Below the pieces are notes generated by a model. That model was not told where the DNA came from. It did no database searches and worked only from the letters and a program-made list of their open reading frames with translations. 64,000 bases of DNA from Rhodobacterales bacterium 32-67-9 (GTDB lineage: Bacteria > Pseudomonadota > Alphaproteobacteria > Rhodobacterales > Rhodobacteraceae): contig NCEA01000009.1 of the NCBI GenBank assembly GCA_002280515.1, positions 1-64,000 on the forward strand, read 5' to 3'. Positions 38,606-48,189 of this stretch are shown here, one piece after another (position 1 is the first letter of the stretch; each line of letters opens with the position of its first letter). Position numbers and translations under genes: made by a program.

Positions 38606-39750
38606 AAGCCTTCCTTGCCGCCCTCCTCCTCGCCACCGCCGCCCCTGCCCTCGCCGGGGATCCTTGCTGCGCCACCGGCGACCTCGGGCTGGTGGTCGAG
38701 CGCGCGACCGGATCGCTGCTGGTCATCGACCGTTCCGACCATGCCGCCCTCGGCCGGATCGAGGGGCTCGGCGACCTCAGCCATGCCTCGCTGACCTATG
38801 GGCCGGACGAGCATTTCGCCTATGTCTTTGGCCGCGACGGCGGGTTGACCAAGGTCGACATGCTGACCCGGACCATCGCGAAGCGCATCGTTCAGGCCGG
38901 CAACTCCATCGGCGGGGCGATTTCCGACGACGGCAAGCTGATCGCCGTGTCGAACTATGAACCCGGCGGCGTGAAGGTCTTCGACGCCGACACGCTCGAT
39001 CCCGTGGCGGACATCCCGCTGAACGCCAAGACCATCGGCCTTGTCGATGTGCCGGGCCGCCGCTTCGTCTGGTCGACATGGGACACCGGCGAAGCCTGGA
39101 TGGCGGATTTCTCGGGGCCAGAGATGGTTCTGACCAAGCTCGGCGATGTCGGCAAGAACCCCTTCGACGCGGTCCTGACCGACGATGCCCACACCTACCT
39201 GATCGGTCTTTTCGGCGAAAAGGGCGTGACCGCCATCGACCTCTGGGACGAGGATCCGGAGCCGGTCCGCTTCCTCAAGGACTACGGCAAGACCGAGGAC
39301 GACCTGCCGGTCTACAAGATGCCGCACCTTCAGGGCTGGGCCTTCACGGAAGGCCAGTACGTCCTGCCGGCCGTCGGCCAACATGAACTGCTCTGGGTCG
39401 ACCGCACCAGCCTTGAGGAAGTCGGGCGTACGCCGATGCACGGCCAGCCGGTCTTCATCATCGCGCAGCCCGGCTCGCCTTACGTCTGGGTGAACTTCGC
39501 CACCCCGCTCAACGATACGGTGCAGGTGGTGGACAGCCGCAGCCACGAGGTGGTCAAGACCCTGACCCCGGGCGCTGCCGTCCTCCACATGGAATTCGCC
39601 CCGCGCGGCGCCGAGGTCTGGATCTCCGCCCGCGACGACAACCGGGTGATGATCTACGACACCCACAGCCTCAAGCTGACCGGCGAGATCGCCGCCGAAA
39701 GCCCTTCCGGCATCTTCTTCACCGCCCGCGCCCACCGGACGGGGCTTTGA
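38602..39750 (+). CDS. nirF: Heme d1 biosynthesis protein NirF
   Basis: A 382-residue protein with a signal peptide (MKAFLAALLLATAAPALAG) and a d1-type propeller resembling NirS without a cytochrome c domain (ASLTYGPDEHFAYVFGRDGG, KLIAVSNYEPGGVKVFDADT). The Cys pair in GDPCCATGD is not in a good lipobox, so a soluble periplasmic form is more likely than a lipoprotein. NirF oxidises a late d1 precursor, dihydro-heme d1 side chain chemistry being shared with NirN. It begins 4 nt inside nirC. Confidence 0.94.
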   Translation: MKAFLAALLLATAAPALAGDPCCATGDLGLVVERATGSLLVIDRSDHAALGRIEGLGDLSHASLTYGPDEHFAYVFGRDGGLTKVDMLTRTIAKRIVQAGNSIGGAISDDGKLIAVSNYEPGGVKVFDADTLDPVADIPLNAKTIGLVDVPGRRFVWSTWDTGEAWMADFSGPEMVLTKLGDVGKNPFDAVLTDDAHTYLIGLFGEKGVTAIDLWDEDPEPVRFLKDYGKTEDDLPVYKMPHLQGWAFTEGQYVLPAVGQHELLWVDRTSLEEVGRTPMHGQPVFIIAQPGSPYVWVNFATPLNDTVQVVDSRSHEVVKTLTPGAAVLHMEFAPRGAEVWISARDDNRVMIYDTHSLKLTGEIAAESPSGIFFTARAHRTGL

Positions 39751-39752
39751 CC

Positions 39753-40739
39753 ATGCTCGACCGGCTCGACCCCACCGACCGCCGCCTGCTGGACGAGTTC
39801 CAGCGCGACCTGCCCTTGGTCCCGCGCCCCTTCGCGGCGATCGGATCGGCGCTCGGCGTCGACGAGGAGGAGGCGATCGCGCGGCTCGACCAGTTGCGCG
39901 CGCGCGGCATGATCGCCCGGGTCGGCGCCACGGTCCGCCCGAACACCGCCGGCGCCTCGACGCTCGCCGCGATGGCCGTGCCCGAGGAGCGGATCGAGGA
40001 GGTCGCGGCGCTCGTCGGAGCCGAGCCGGGCGTCAACCATTCCTACCTGCGCGAGGACGACTGGAACCTCTGGTTCGTCGCCACAGCGCCCGACGCAGAC
40101 GCGCTTGCAGCCTCCCTCGACCGGATCGCGGCGAAAAGCGGGCTCGGCGTGCTCGACCTCCGGCTCGTCCGGCCCTTCAACATCGACCTCGGCTTCCGCC
40201 TCGGCGCCGGCGCCCGCGCCGCGATGCCGGAGGCCCGCGCCACCCGCCTCGCGGCACTGGAACCGTCCGACCGCCCGATTCTCCAGGCGCTGACCGAGGG
40301 CCTGCCGCTCGTCGCGCATCCCTTTGCCGTCGTTGCCCGGCGGATCGGGCGAACCGAAGCCGAAATCATAACCCGCATCGCGGTTCTGTGCCGGGCGGGC
40401 ATCCTGACCCGCGCCGGCGTCATCGTCCGTCACCGCGCCATCGGTTGGGCGGCGAATGCGATGGTAGTCTGGGACCTGCCCGAGGACCGGATCGAGGCCG
40501 CCGGCCGGGCGCTGGCGCGGCTTTGCGGCGTAACGCTTTGTTACCAGCGCCGCACCGTGCCGGGCGTCTGGGACTTCCCGCTCTATTCGATGATCCATGC
40601 CCGCAGCCGGGCCGAAGCCGAGGGCATCTTAGCGGAGTCCGCCGCCCTGCCCGAACTCGCCGGGGCGCGACACCGGGCGCTCTTCTCGTTGCGCTGCTTC
40701 AAGCAGACCGGCGCGCTGCTGAAGGCGGACGCGGCATGA
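39753..40739 (+). CDS. nirDL: Siroheme decarboxylase subunit NirD-NirL fusion
   Basis: A 328-residue protein made of two consecutive AsnC/Lrp-like modules of about 160 residues. Each begins LxPxDRxLLxxFQxxLPLVxxPF (TDRRLLDEFQRDLPLVPRPF; then SDRPILQALTEGLPLVAHPF) and continues with a winged helix and a RAM-like domain. These are the NirD and NirL parts, which with NirG and NirH decarboxylate siroheme to didecarboxysiroheme. I take the ATG at 39753; the earlier in-frame TTG overlaps the nirF stop. Confidence 0.9.
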   Translation: MLDRLDPTDRRLLDEFQRDLPLVPRPFAAIGSALGVDEEEAIARLDQLRARGMIARVGATVRPNTAGASTLAAMAVPEERIEEVAALVGAEPGVNHSYLREDDWNLWFVATAPDADALAASLDRIAAKSGLGVLDLRLVRPFNIDLGFRLGAGARAAMPEARATRLAALEPSDRPILQALTEGLPLVAHPFAVVARRIGRTEAEIITRIAVLCRAGILTRAGVIVRHRAIGWAANAMVVWDLPEDRIEAAGRALARLCGVTLCYQRRTVPGVWDFPLYSMIHARSRAEAEGILAESAALPELAGARHRALFSLRCFKQTGALLKADAA

Positions 40740-41209
40740 GACGGACGGCGCTTCCCCCGGATGCACTCGATGCGACAGACCGGGCGATCCTGAACGCACT
40801 TCAGGACGGCTTCCCGCTTGCCCCCCACCCCTTCGCCGAAGCCGGCAAGGCGCTCGGCATCGGCGAGGAGGAGTTGATCGCCCGCATCCGCAACCTGCGC
40901 GAGGGAGGCGCCATCACCCGGTTCGGCCCGTTCTTCGACGCCGAGGCGATGGGCGGCGCCTTCTGCCTTTGCGCGATGGCAGTGCCGGCGGCGCATTTCG
41001 ATGCGGTCGTGACTTTGGTCAATGCCCATCCCGAGGTGGCGCATAATTATGAACGCGCCCACCGGCTCAACATGTGGTTCGTCCTCGCGACCGGCCGGCC
41101 AGAGGGCATCGAGCGGGTAGCGCGAAAGATCGAGGCCGAGACCGGGCTGTCGGTGCTGCGCTTTCCGAAACTGAAGGAATTCTTCGTCGGGTTCAGGGTG
41201 AAAGCATGA
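40736..41209 (+). CDS. nirG: Siroheme decarboxylase subunit NirG
   Basis: A 157-residue AsnC/Lrp-like protein, ATGA-overlapped with the preceding gene. Key segments are TDRAILNALQDGFPLAPHPF, an HTH (GIGEEELIARIRNLREGGAI) and AHNYERAHRLNMWFVLATGR with conserved His residues of this enzyme family. Of the two single-module proteins here, the first corresponds by order to NirG. It acts in the cytoplasm in siroheme decarboxylation. Confidence 0.87.
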   Translation: MRRTALPPDALDATDRAILNALQDGFPLAPHPFAEAGKALGIGEEELIARIRNLREGGAITRFGPFFDAEAMGGAFCLCAMAVPAAHFDAVVTLVNAHPEVAHNYERAHRLNMWFVLATGRPEGIERVARKIEAETGLSVLRFPKLKEFFVGFRVKA

Positions 41210-41691
41210 CGATCGACGCGACCGACCGGCGCCTCATCAACGCCACGCAAGGCGGCCTGCCGCTGACGCCGGAGCCCTATGCCGAGATCGCCGGCTGGCT
41301 CGGCCTTGGCGAGGCCGAGGTGATCGACCGGCTGAAGGCGATGCAGGATCGGGGTGTGATCCGGCGCATCGCGCTGGCGCCCAACCACTATGCGCTCGGC
41401 GTCACCGCCAACGGGATGAGCGTCTGGGACGTGGCCGATGACCGCGCCGAGGCACTCGGCACCCGCGTCGGCGCGCTCGACTATGTCAGCCACAGTTACC
41501 TGCGTCCGCGTGCCCTGCCCGACTGGCCCTACAACCTCTTTGCGATGATCCACGGCCACGACAAGCGCGAGGTCGAGGCCAAGCGCCGGGAGATCGCGGC
41601 GATCCTCGGCGACGCCTGCCGGGCCAGCGATATCCTCTATTCCACCCGCATCCTGAAGAAGACCGGGTTGCGGCTGACGGAAGGAAGCTGA
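41206..41691 (+). CDS. nirH: Siroheme decarboxylase subunit NirH
   Basis: A 161-residue AsnC/Lrp-like protein starting MTIDATDRRLINATQGGLPL in an ATGA overlap with nirG. It carries RRIALAPNHYALGVTANGMS and ends with LYSTRILKKTGLRL, typical of NirH. It completes the NirDLGH set for heme d1 formation; the stop is 3 nt before nirJ. Confidence 0.88.
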   Translation: MTIDATDRRLINATQGGLPLTPEPYAEIAGWLGLGEAEVIDRLKAMQDRGVIRRIALAPNHYALGVTANGMSVWDVADDRAEALGTRVGALDYVSHSYLRPRALPDWPYNLFAMIHGHDKREVEAKRREIAAILGDACRASDILYSTRILKKTGLRLTEGS

Positions 41692-41694
41692 CCG

Positions 41695-42903
41695 ATGTTC
41701 CGGCTGACGCAATACATGCACGAACTGGTGACGCCGACGCCGGTCCGGCACCGCTCCGGCCCGGTGAAACCCGTCGTCATCTGGAACCTCACCCGACGCT
41801 GCAACCTCCGCTGCCGGCACTGCTACACGACCTCGGCAGACGTGGCCTTTCCGGGCGAACTCAGCCACGACCAGGCGATGGGCGTCCTTGACGACCTCTC
41901 GGCCTTCCGCATCCCGGCGCTGATCCTGTCGGGGGGCGAGCCGCTCAGCCGCTTCGACTTCTTCGATCTCGCCGAACGGGCGCGGGCGCTCGACTTCCGC
42001 CATCTCAGCCTCTCGACCAACGGCACGCGGGTGGCCGAACACGCCGACCGGATTGCCGGTCTCGGCTTCGACTATGTCGGCATCTCGGTCGACGGGATCG
42101 GCGCGGTGAACGACTGGTTCCGCGGCGTCGATGGCGCCTTCGACGCGGCGCTGGCCGGGGTCCGGGCCTGCAAGGCCAAGTGCATCAAGGTCGGTCTGCG
42201 CTTCACCATCACCGAGGACAACGCTCATACCCTCACGGACATGCTTGACCTCTGCGAGGGCGAGGGGGTGGACAAGTTCTACCTCTCGCACCTCGTCTAT
42301 GCCGGGCGCGGTGACAAGAACCGGGGCGAAGATACCGCCCATGCGCGGACCCGCGCGGCGATGGACAACCTGATCGACCGCGCCTGGGACGCGGTGGAGA
42401 GCCACCGCCCGCTGGAGATCGTGACCGGCAACAACGACGCCGACGCCGTCTGGTTCCTGCGCTGGGCCGAGGCGCGGTTCGCGCCCGAGAAGGTGGCACA
42501 CCTACGCGCGCATCTCGAAGCCTGGGGCGGCAATTCCTCGGGCCTCGGGGTCGCCAACATCGATTCGCAGGGCAAGGTCCATCCCGACACCTACTGGTCC
42601 GACTATACCGTCGGATCGGTGAAGGAGACGCCGTTCTCCACGCTCTGGACCGGCGGCGACCCGATGCTGGCGACGCTGCGCCAACGGCCGCGCCCCCTGA
42701 AGGGTCGTTGCGGCGCCTGCGCCTTCCAGTCGGTCTGCGGCGGCAATACCCGCATCCGGGCGCTTCAGGTCACCGGCGACCCCTGGGCCGAGGACCCGGC
42801 CTGCTATCTCTCCAACGCCGAGATCGGCATCGAGGATGCCGAGCGGCTCACCGTCACGCCCTTCAGAGGCAAGAGCCATGATCCGGCACATCGTTTTCTG
42901 TAG
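41695..42903 (+). CDS. nirJ: Radical SAM heme d1 synthase component NirJ
   Basis: A 402-residue radical SAM protein. The [4Fe-4S] motif CxxxCxxC is at residues 36, 40 and 43 ([14 protein letters not shown]). The SAM-binding [20 protein letters not shown] follows. A C-terminal Cys-rich domain ([20 protein letters not shown], then DPACYLS) indicates a second auxiliary cluster. NirJ replaces the propionates of didecarboxysiroheme by keto groups. Its end overlaps nirN by 26 nt. Confidence 0.95.
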   Translation: MFRLTQYMHELVTPTPVRHRSGPVKPVVIWNLTRRCNLRCRHCYTTSADVAFPGELSHDQAMGVLDDLSAFRIPALILSGGEPLSRFDFFDLAERARALDFRHLSLSTNGTRVAEHADRIAGLGFDYVGISVDGIGAVNDWFRGVDGAFDAALAGVRACKAKCIKVGLRFTITEDNAHTLTDMLDLCEGEGVDKFYLSHLVYAGRGDKNRGEDTAHARTRAAMDNLIDRAWDAVESHRPLEIVTGNNDADAVWFLRWAEARFAPEKVAHLRAHLEAWGGNSSGLGVANIDSQGKVHPDTYWSDYTVGSVKETPFSTLWTGGDPMLATLRQRPRPLKGRCGACAFQSVCGGNTRIRALQVTGDPWAEDPACYLSNAEIGIEDAERLTVTPFRGKSHDPAHRFL

Positions 42904-44425
42904 TTCCCTCGCCGCACTGCCGGCGCTTGCCGCGCCTTCGGGCGCGGCCCTTTTTTCCGAACACTGCGCCTCCTGCCACGCCGAAACCCGGCTTGGCGGC
43001 ACCGGGCCGGCGCTCATCCCCGAAGCACTCGGCCGGATCAAGGGCGAGGCACTGGAGGAAATCATCGCCAGGGGCCGCGTGGCGACGCAGATGCCCGCCT
43101 TTGCCGGTGCGCTGACGCCCGACGAGATCGCGGCACTTGCCGCCTATATCGCTGAGCCCCTGGCCGAGCGGCCCGACTGGCAGACCGCCGACATCGACGC
43201 GACGCGCGCGATGCGGGACGACTACGTCCCCGCCACTGCCCCCGTCTTCACCGCCGACCCCATGAACATCACGCTCGTCGTGGAAACCGGCGACCACCAT
43301 GTCAGCGTCCTCGACGGCGACACGTTCGAGGTGCTCGACCGGTTCCCCACGCCGTTCGCCGTCCACGGCGGGCCGAAATTCTCGCCGGACGGGCGCTATG
43401 TCTTCATCATGTCGCGCGACGGCTGGGTGCAGAAATACGATATCTGGTCGCTGCACGAAGTTGGCCGGGTCCGTGCCGGTCTTAACTCCCGCAACATCGC
43501 GATGAGCCATGACGGCAAATGGCTCGCCGTTGCGAACTACCTGCCGAACACGCTGACGATCCTCTCGACCGAGGATCTGGGCGTCGCGAAGGTTCTTGAC
43601 GTCGCGGGCCGCGACGGCACGCCCTCCCGCGTCTCCGCCGTCTATCAGGCGCCGGACCGCAAAAGCTTCGTTCTCGCCCTGAAGGACGTGCCGGAGATCT
43701 GGGAAGTTGCAACCGATCCCGACGCCGGACCCTATCACGAGGGCTTCGTCCACAGTTACGAAGCCGGGATGGAGGAAAGCCTCGCCGCCGAGAAGGGCCT
43801 TTTCGCCCGCCGTCGCATCGTGATCGGTGCTCCGATCGACGATTTCTTCTTCGACCCCGGCTACCGCAACCTGATCGGCACCAACCGCGACGGCGACAAG
43901 GGCGTGGTCGTCAACCTCGATGTCGGGCGCGAGGTGGCGGAGCTGCCGCTGCCCGGCATGCCGCATCTCGGCTCCGGCATCTCGTGGATGCGCGACGGCC
44001 GCCGGGTGATGGCCGCGCCGCATCTGCGCGAAGGCGTGCTCAGCGTCATCGACATGGGCACCTGGGAGGTGGTGAAGACCATTCCGACCGACGGGCCGGG
44101 CTTTTTCCTGCGCAGTCACGAGAATTCCCCCTATGTCTGGGCCGATGTCTTCTTCGGCCCGCACAAGGACGAGATGCACGTCATCGACAAAGAGACGCTG
44201 GAGATCGTGAAGACGCTGAACCCCGCCCCCGGCAAGACCGTCGCCCATACCGAGTTCACCCGCGACGGGTCCCATGCCCTCGTCTCGGTCTGGGAAGACG
44301 ACGGTGCGGTTATCGTCTATGACGCGAAGACGCTGGAAGAGGTGAAGCGACTGCCGATGCGGAAACCTTCTGGGAAGTACAATGTCTGGAACAAGATCAA
44401 TTTCGAAGAGGGAACCTCCCACTGA
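42878..44425 (+). CDS. nirN: Cytochrome cd1-like protein NirN
   Basis: A 515-residue periplasmic protein starting [20 protein letters not shown], with a signal peptide, one heme c motif CASCH at 30-34, and a d1-binding propeller ([40 protein letters not shown]). NirN oxidises dihydro-heme d1 and delivers heme d1 to NirS. The start lies within the nirJ end, showing coupling. Confidence 0.94.
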   Translation: MIRHIVFCSSLAALPALAAPSGAALFSEHCASCHAETRLGGTGPALIPEALGRIKGEALEEIIARGRVATQMPAFAGALTPDEIAALAAYIAEPLAERPDWQTADIDATRAMRDDYVPATAPVFTADPMNITLVVETGDHHVSVLDGDTFEVLDRFPTPFAVHGGPKFSPDGRYVFIMSRDGWVQKYDIWSLHEVGRVRAGLNSRNIAMSHDGKWLAVANYLPNTLTILSTEDLGVAKVLDVAGRDGTPSRVSAVYQAPDRKSFVLALKDVPEIWEVATDPDAGPYHEGFVHSYEAGMEESLAAEKGLFARRRIVIGAPIDDFFFDPGYRNLIGTNRDGDKGVVVNLDVGREVAELPLPGMPHLGSGISWMRDGRRVMAAPHLREGVLSVIDMGTWEVVKTIPTDGPGFFLRSHENSPYVWADVFFGPHKDEMHVIDKETLEIVKTLNPAPGKTVAHTEFTRDGSHALVSVWEDDGAVIVYDAKTLEEVKRLPMRKPSGKYNVWNKINFEEGTSH

Positions 44426-44645
44426 CGGCCGCTGGCCGCTCTGGAAGCTCGGGCTCGTGCTTTATCCGTTCGCGGCATCGGCGGTGGCGATCAACCTCTT
44501 CATGCTCGGCCTTCTCGGTCAGGCGCTGGGACTTCCGGCCCTTTCCCCCCTGCTGGCGCTGGCGCTTTCCGCCCCGCTCGGCGTGCCGGCAACCTGGCTT
44601 GCCGCGCGCTGGGTCCGGCATCTGATCGACGAGGCCGGTGGATAG
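44382..44645 (+). CDS. Small membrane protein at the end of the nir operon
   Basis: An 87-residue protein I do not recognise. A polar N-terminus (residues 1-20) is followed by two hydrophobic segments, KLGLVLYPFAASAVAINLFM and PALSPLLALALSAPLGVPAT, and an amphipathic tail, WLAARWVRHLIDEAGG. It starts 44 nt inside nirN in another frame, so it should be co-translated with the nir operon. It may assist NirN/NirF function or membrane docking, but that is only inference from position. It ends 9 nt from the convergent LysR gene. Confidence 0.7.
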   Translation: MSGTRSISKREPPTDGRWPLWKLGLVLYPFAASAVAINLFMLGLLGQALGLPALSPLLALALSAPLGVPATWLAARWVRHLIDEAGG

Positions 44646-44654
44646 GCCGGGGTG

Positions 44655-45587
44655 TCAGGCCGGCAGCGCCAGACCCTCCATCGCCTGCGCCAGATCGGTG
44701 CGGATCTTCGCCATGATGAAGTCCGTGAACACGCGGATCTTGGGGTCGCGCAGCCGCCGGTGCTGGGTCAGGCAGGACAGTTGCACCGGCATTGGCGGTG
44801 TTTCCCGAACGACCGGGACGAGGCGGCCGTCGCGCAGGTGGTCCGCCACCTCGAAGATCGGCTTCATGACGATTCCCCGTCCGTCGAGCGCCCATCCCGT
44901 CAGCACGTCGCCGTCGTCGGTCTCGTAGGGGCCGGCCACGTCGAAGCGCTTCGGCCCTTCTGGCGTCACCAGCGTCCACTGGAACTCGGTCGCGCCGGGG
45001 AACCGCAGGTTGAGGCAGTCGTGGCGGTCCTTTACCAGCGCCTCGCCGCTCCCTGGATCGCCGCGCCGGGCGACATAGGCCGGCGCCGCGCAGAGGATAC
45101 GCGGACATTCCGCGACAAGCCGCATCTTCAGCGTGCTGTCCTCGAGCATGCCGAGGTGGAAGGCGAGGTCGAGGCCCTCGCCGATCACGTCGATCTTGCG
45201 GTCCGACAGCCGCAACCGCACGTCGATCTGGGGATATTCATCCTTGAATTCAGGGACATGCGGGGCGATGAACCGGCGCCCGACGCCAAGGGGCGCGGCC
45301 ACGAAGACGGTGCCCCGAAGGTTCTGGGTGGAAGCCATGACCGCGGCTTCCGCGTCGTCGATCGCCTCCAGCACCTTGCGCGCGCCGTCATAGAACAGCC
45401 GCCCGTTCTCCGTCGGTTGCAGTCGTCGCGTGGTGCGGTTGAAGAGCCGCACACCGAGATGCTTTTCGAGTTCCGCGATCCGCGCCGAGGCCACGGCGGG
45501 CGAGGTCCGCTGATCCCGCGCCGCCGCCGACATCGAGCCAAGCTCGAAGACCCGTACGAACATCTTGATGTTGTTCACATAGGCCAT
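44655..45587 (-). CDS. LysR-family transcriptional regulator beside puuD
   Basis: A 310-residue LysR regulator. The N-terminal HTH (FVRVFELGSMSAAARDQRTS, then SARIAELEKHLGVRLFNRTT) is followed by a substrate-binding domain (FVAAPLGVGRRFIAPHVPEF). I start it at MAYVNNIK (45587); a start 7 codons upstream is possible. It is divergent from the urate hydroxylase gene with 122 nt between the starts, so control of puuD is plausible. Effector unknown. Confidence 0.85.
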   Translation of the reverse strand: MAYVNNIKMFVRVFELGSMSAAARDQRTSPAVASARIAELEKHLGVRLFNRTTRRLQPTENGRLFYDGARKVLEAIDDAEAAVMASTQNLRGTVFVAAPLGVGRRFIAPHVPEFKDEYPQIDVRLRLSDRKIDVIGEGLDLAFHLGMLEDSTLKMRLVAECPRILCAAPAYVARRGDPGSGEALVKDRHDCLNLRFPGATEFQWTLVTPEGPKRFDVAGPYETDDGDVLTGWALDGRGIVMKPIFEVADHLRDGRLVPVVRETPPMPVQLSCLTQHRRLRDPKIRVFTDFIMAKIRTDLAQAMEGLALPA

Positions 45588-45709
45588 TGCCGCCCCCCGC
45601 CCAGCCATTCTTCGGCTATGCTTGAAAGTTCTCAGATATTCGAAGAATTATCAGGAAGATGTGCTTCGGTATAGCGTGTTGCGCAAAGCGAAGCCTGAGG
45701 GAGCGCGAC

Positions 45710-46945
45710 ATGTACGACTTCATCGTCCTGGCCGACTGGCTGGAATTCGCGGTCCGCTGGCTGCACGTGATCACCGCGATTGCCTGGATCGGCTCCAGTT
45801 TCTACTTCATCGCGCTCGACCTCGGGCTGCACCGCGACCGAAACCTGGCCTCCGGTGCGGATGGCGAGGAATGGCAGGTCCACGGTGGCGGCTTCTACCA
45901 TATCCAGAAATACCTCGTGGCGCCCGAAACGATGCCGGACGACCTCGTCTGGTTCAAATGGGAAAGCTATGCGACGTGGCTGTCGGGCTTCGCGCTTCTG
46001 TGGCTCGTCTACTACCTCGGGGCCGACCTCTACCTCGTCGATCCGAACGTGCTCGACATCCCGGTCTGGCAGGCGGTGGCGATCTCGCTCGCGTCGCTGG
46101 CGGTGGGCTGGCTCCTCTACGACACGCTCTGCAAGTCGCCTCTCGGCGAAAGCCCGACCACGCTGATGGTGCTCCTCTACCTGATCCTCGTCGGGCTCGC
46201 CTTCTTCTACACCCATGTCTTTTCGGGCCGCGCGGCGCTTTTGCATCTCGGGGCGATCACCGCGACGATCATGTCGGCCAATGTCTTCATGGTGATCATC
46301 CCGAACCAGAAAATCGTCGTCGCCGACCTGATCGCCGGGCGCACGCCCGACCCGAAATTCGGCAAGATCGCCAAGCTGCGCTCGACCCACAACAACTACC
46401 TGACGCTTCCCGTCATCTTCATGATGCTGTCGAACCACTACCCCCTTGCCTTCGCGACCGCGAACAACTGGATCATCGCCAGCCTCGTCTTCCTGATGGG
46501 CGTCACGATCCGGCACTGGTTCAACACCCGCCATGCCCGGAAGGGCAGCCCGACCTGGACCTGGATCGCCACGGTCCTGCTGTTCCTGATCATAGCCTGG
46601 CTCTCGACCGCGCCGCTTTTCAGGGCCGAGGCCGACGCGGAAGTACGGCTCACCCCTGCCGCCCAGCGATTCGCCGATGCCGCGGATTTCGCCGAGGTGG
46701 AAAGCATCGTCATGGGGCGCTGCTCAATGTGCCACGCCTCCGAGCCCTATTACGAGGGCATCCACTGGGCGCCGAAGGGCGTCATCCTCGAAACCCCCGG
46801 ACACATCGCCGCCTATGCGCGCGAGATCTACCTTCAGGCCGGCGCCAGCCACGCCATGCCGCCGGCCAACGCCTCGTTCATCGAGCCCGAGGAGCGCGCG
46901 GCGATTGTCGCCTGGTATCGCGGTGTCACGCGGGGCGACGGCTAA
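45710..46945 (+). CDS. puuD: Urate hydroxylase PuuD
   Basis: A 411-residue membrane protein with about eight helices and a C-terminal cytochrome c domain with CSMCH at residues 338-342. N-terminal segments WLHVITAIAWIGSSFYFIAL and GGGFYHIQKYLVAPETMPDD are hallmarks of PuuD. It oxidises urate to 5-hydroxyisourate, passing electrons through its heme domain. No other purine-degradation genes are visible nearby, so it is isolated here with its likely LysR regulator. Confidence 0.92.
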   Translation: MYDFIVLADWLEFAVRWLHVITAIAWIGSSFYFIALDLGLHRDRNLASGADGEEWQVHGGGFYHIQKYLVAPETMPDDLVWFKWESYATWLSGFALLWLVYYLGADLYLVDPNVLDIPVWQAVAISLASLAVGWLLYDTLCKSPLGESPTTLMVLLYLILVGLAFFYTHVFSGRAALLHLGAITATIMSANVFMVIIPNQKIVVADLIAGRTPDPKFGKIAKLRSTHNNYLTLPVIFMMLSNHYPLAFATANNWIIASLVFLMGVTIRHWFNTRHARKGSPTWTWIATVLLFLIIAWLSTAPLFRAEADAEVRLTPAAQRFADAADFAEVESIVMGRCSMCHASEPYYEGIHWAPKGVILETPGHIAAYAREIYLQAGASHAMPPANASFIEPEERAAIVAWYRGVTRGDG

Positions 46946-46957
46946 GCGCCGCGCAGA

Positions 46958-47845
46958 TTACTTGAAGATCGCGGCGTAACGTGGGGCGAAGAAGCTCACG
47001 AACTTCTTCACCTCGGGCCTCCTGTAAGCTTCCGGCGCGACAAGCAGCAGATGTTCCTGTGTGAGGTCTTCGACAGGATCGAAGCAACGGACGAGATTGT
47101 CATCCGTCTCCGACTGCTTGACGTTGAGAATGCCGAGACCCTGCCCGCTGCTGACCGCCGCCTGCAACAGACTGAACTCGGCGAAAGCCCCGACAATCTG
47201 GTCCTTCGTGACAAATTGCAGCAGCCATGCCTCGTTCGGGCGCGGCGTGGCGTCCGGCCGGTAGACCACGAAGCGATGCCCCCGCAAGTCGGCCTCGCTG
47301 GTGGGCAGTCTCTTTTCGGCAGCATAGGCGCGCGACCCGTAGACTGCGTACCGGGCGGTGCTGATCCTGCGGCAGATGAGGTCGGGGTCAGGCGAGGTGG
47401 TCGTCAGCCGGAGCGCCACATCGGCCTCGCCGGCGGCAAGGTCCAGGATTTTCGTGGTCTGGATGAACTCAAATCCGACATTCGGGTTCGACAAGGTGAA
47501 CTCATAGATGAACCGCTGCATTCGGGGCGTGAAATTGGCGCCGGGGGCCGTGATGCGGATCGGTCTGGCGTGCGTCAGATCCTTCGCCTTCCCGGCGAAC
47601 GCCCGGGCCGCCTCCTCGATTGCTTCAGCCTGCGGCAGGAGCGCGCGGGCCAGCGCCGTCGGACGAAAACCGCGTGTCTCGCGCTCGAAGAGAACCGCGC
47701 CCAGTTCGCGTTCCAGCGCGTCGATGCGCCGCGCCACGGTGGGCTGCGCCGCCCCGAGGATCCGCGACGCGGCCAGCGTCGAGCCTTCGCGAAACACCGC
47801 GAGGAAGTAGCGGACATTCGACCAGTCGCGGAATGCGTTCTTCAT
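46958..47845 (-). CDS. LysR-family transcriptional regulator
   Basis: A 295-residue LysR regulator, start MKNAFRDWSNVRYFLAVFRE at 47845. The HTH is STLAASRILGAAQPTVARRI followed by LERELGAVLFERETRGFRPT; the effector domain includes ADVALRLTTTSPDPDLICRR. Its start codon lies in a 20-bp palindrome, suggesting autoregulation. It is divergent from a 74-residue gene, a likely target. Confidence 0.86.
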   Translation of the reverse strand: MKNAFRDWSNVRYFLAVFREGSTLAASRILGAAQPTVARRIDALERELGAVLFERETRGFRPTALARALLPQAEAIEEAARAFAGKAKDLTHARPIRITAPGANFTPRMQRFIYEFTLSNPNVGFEFIQTTKILDLAAGEADVALRLTTTSPDPDLICRRISTARYAVYGSRAYAAEKRLPTSEADLRGHRFVVYRPDATPRPNEAWLLQFVTKDQIVGAFAEFSLLQAAVSSGQGLGILNVKQSETDDNLVRCFDPVEDLTQEHLLLVAPEAYRRPEVKKFVSFFAPRYAAIFK

Positions 47846-47856
47846 AAATGAAGAAC
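47837..47856. promoter_or_regulatory. Palindrome over the LysR start codon
   Basis: Perfect 9-bp arms GTTCTTCAT and ATGAAGAAC separated by AA. The left arm contains the LysR start codon (47843-47845 on the minus strand). Such a site could be an operator for the LysR protein itself, or a hairpin that blocks its translation start. Confidence 0.55.
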
Positions 47857-47937
47857 AGCACAACATCTGCACCAATACCAGCGGATTGGCGGGCCACGTA
47901 GGATTGAACCATCGAAAGCATCCTGGAGGACCTGACG

Positions 47938-48162
47938 ATGATGTCGATCACCTCGCCCCGGTTCCGCCTGCCCGAATGGCCCAGCCTATCCGGTCTCCTG
48001 CGCCGGGTCTTGCCGAGCTTCCCGCCGATCAATGACGCCGACGCCGATGCGGACCGCGCCCGCCGGGATTTCGTGCTCGACATGCTCGACCGGCATCCCG
48101 AAGCGTTCGCAAGCGAATTCGACGTGCAGGGCATGCTGTCGCTCTACCGCGACCGATTCTGA
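47938..48162 (+). CDS. Small protein divergent from a LysR gene
   Basis: A 74-residue hypothetical protein. GGAGG at 47925-47929 lies 8 nt before the ATG at 47938, a strong translation signal that supports it as a real gene. The N-terminus is Pro/Arg-rich. The C-terminal half, RRDFVLDMLDRHPEAFASEF then DVQGMLSLYRDRF, looks helical. No domain is recognised. It faces away from the LysR gene and is probably regulated by it. Confidence 0.6.
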   Translation: MMSITSPRFRLPEWPSLSGLLRRVLPSFPPINDADADADRARRDFVLDMLDRHPEAFASEFDVQGMLSLYRDRF

Positions 48163-48189
48163 ACACTGCGGCCAGCGCGGCGCCGGTCG

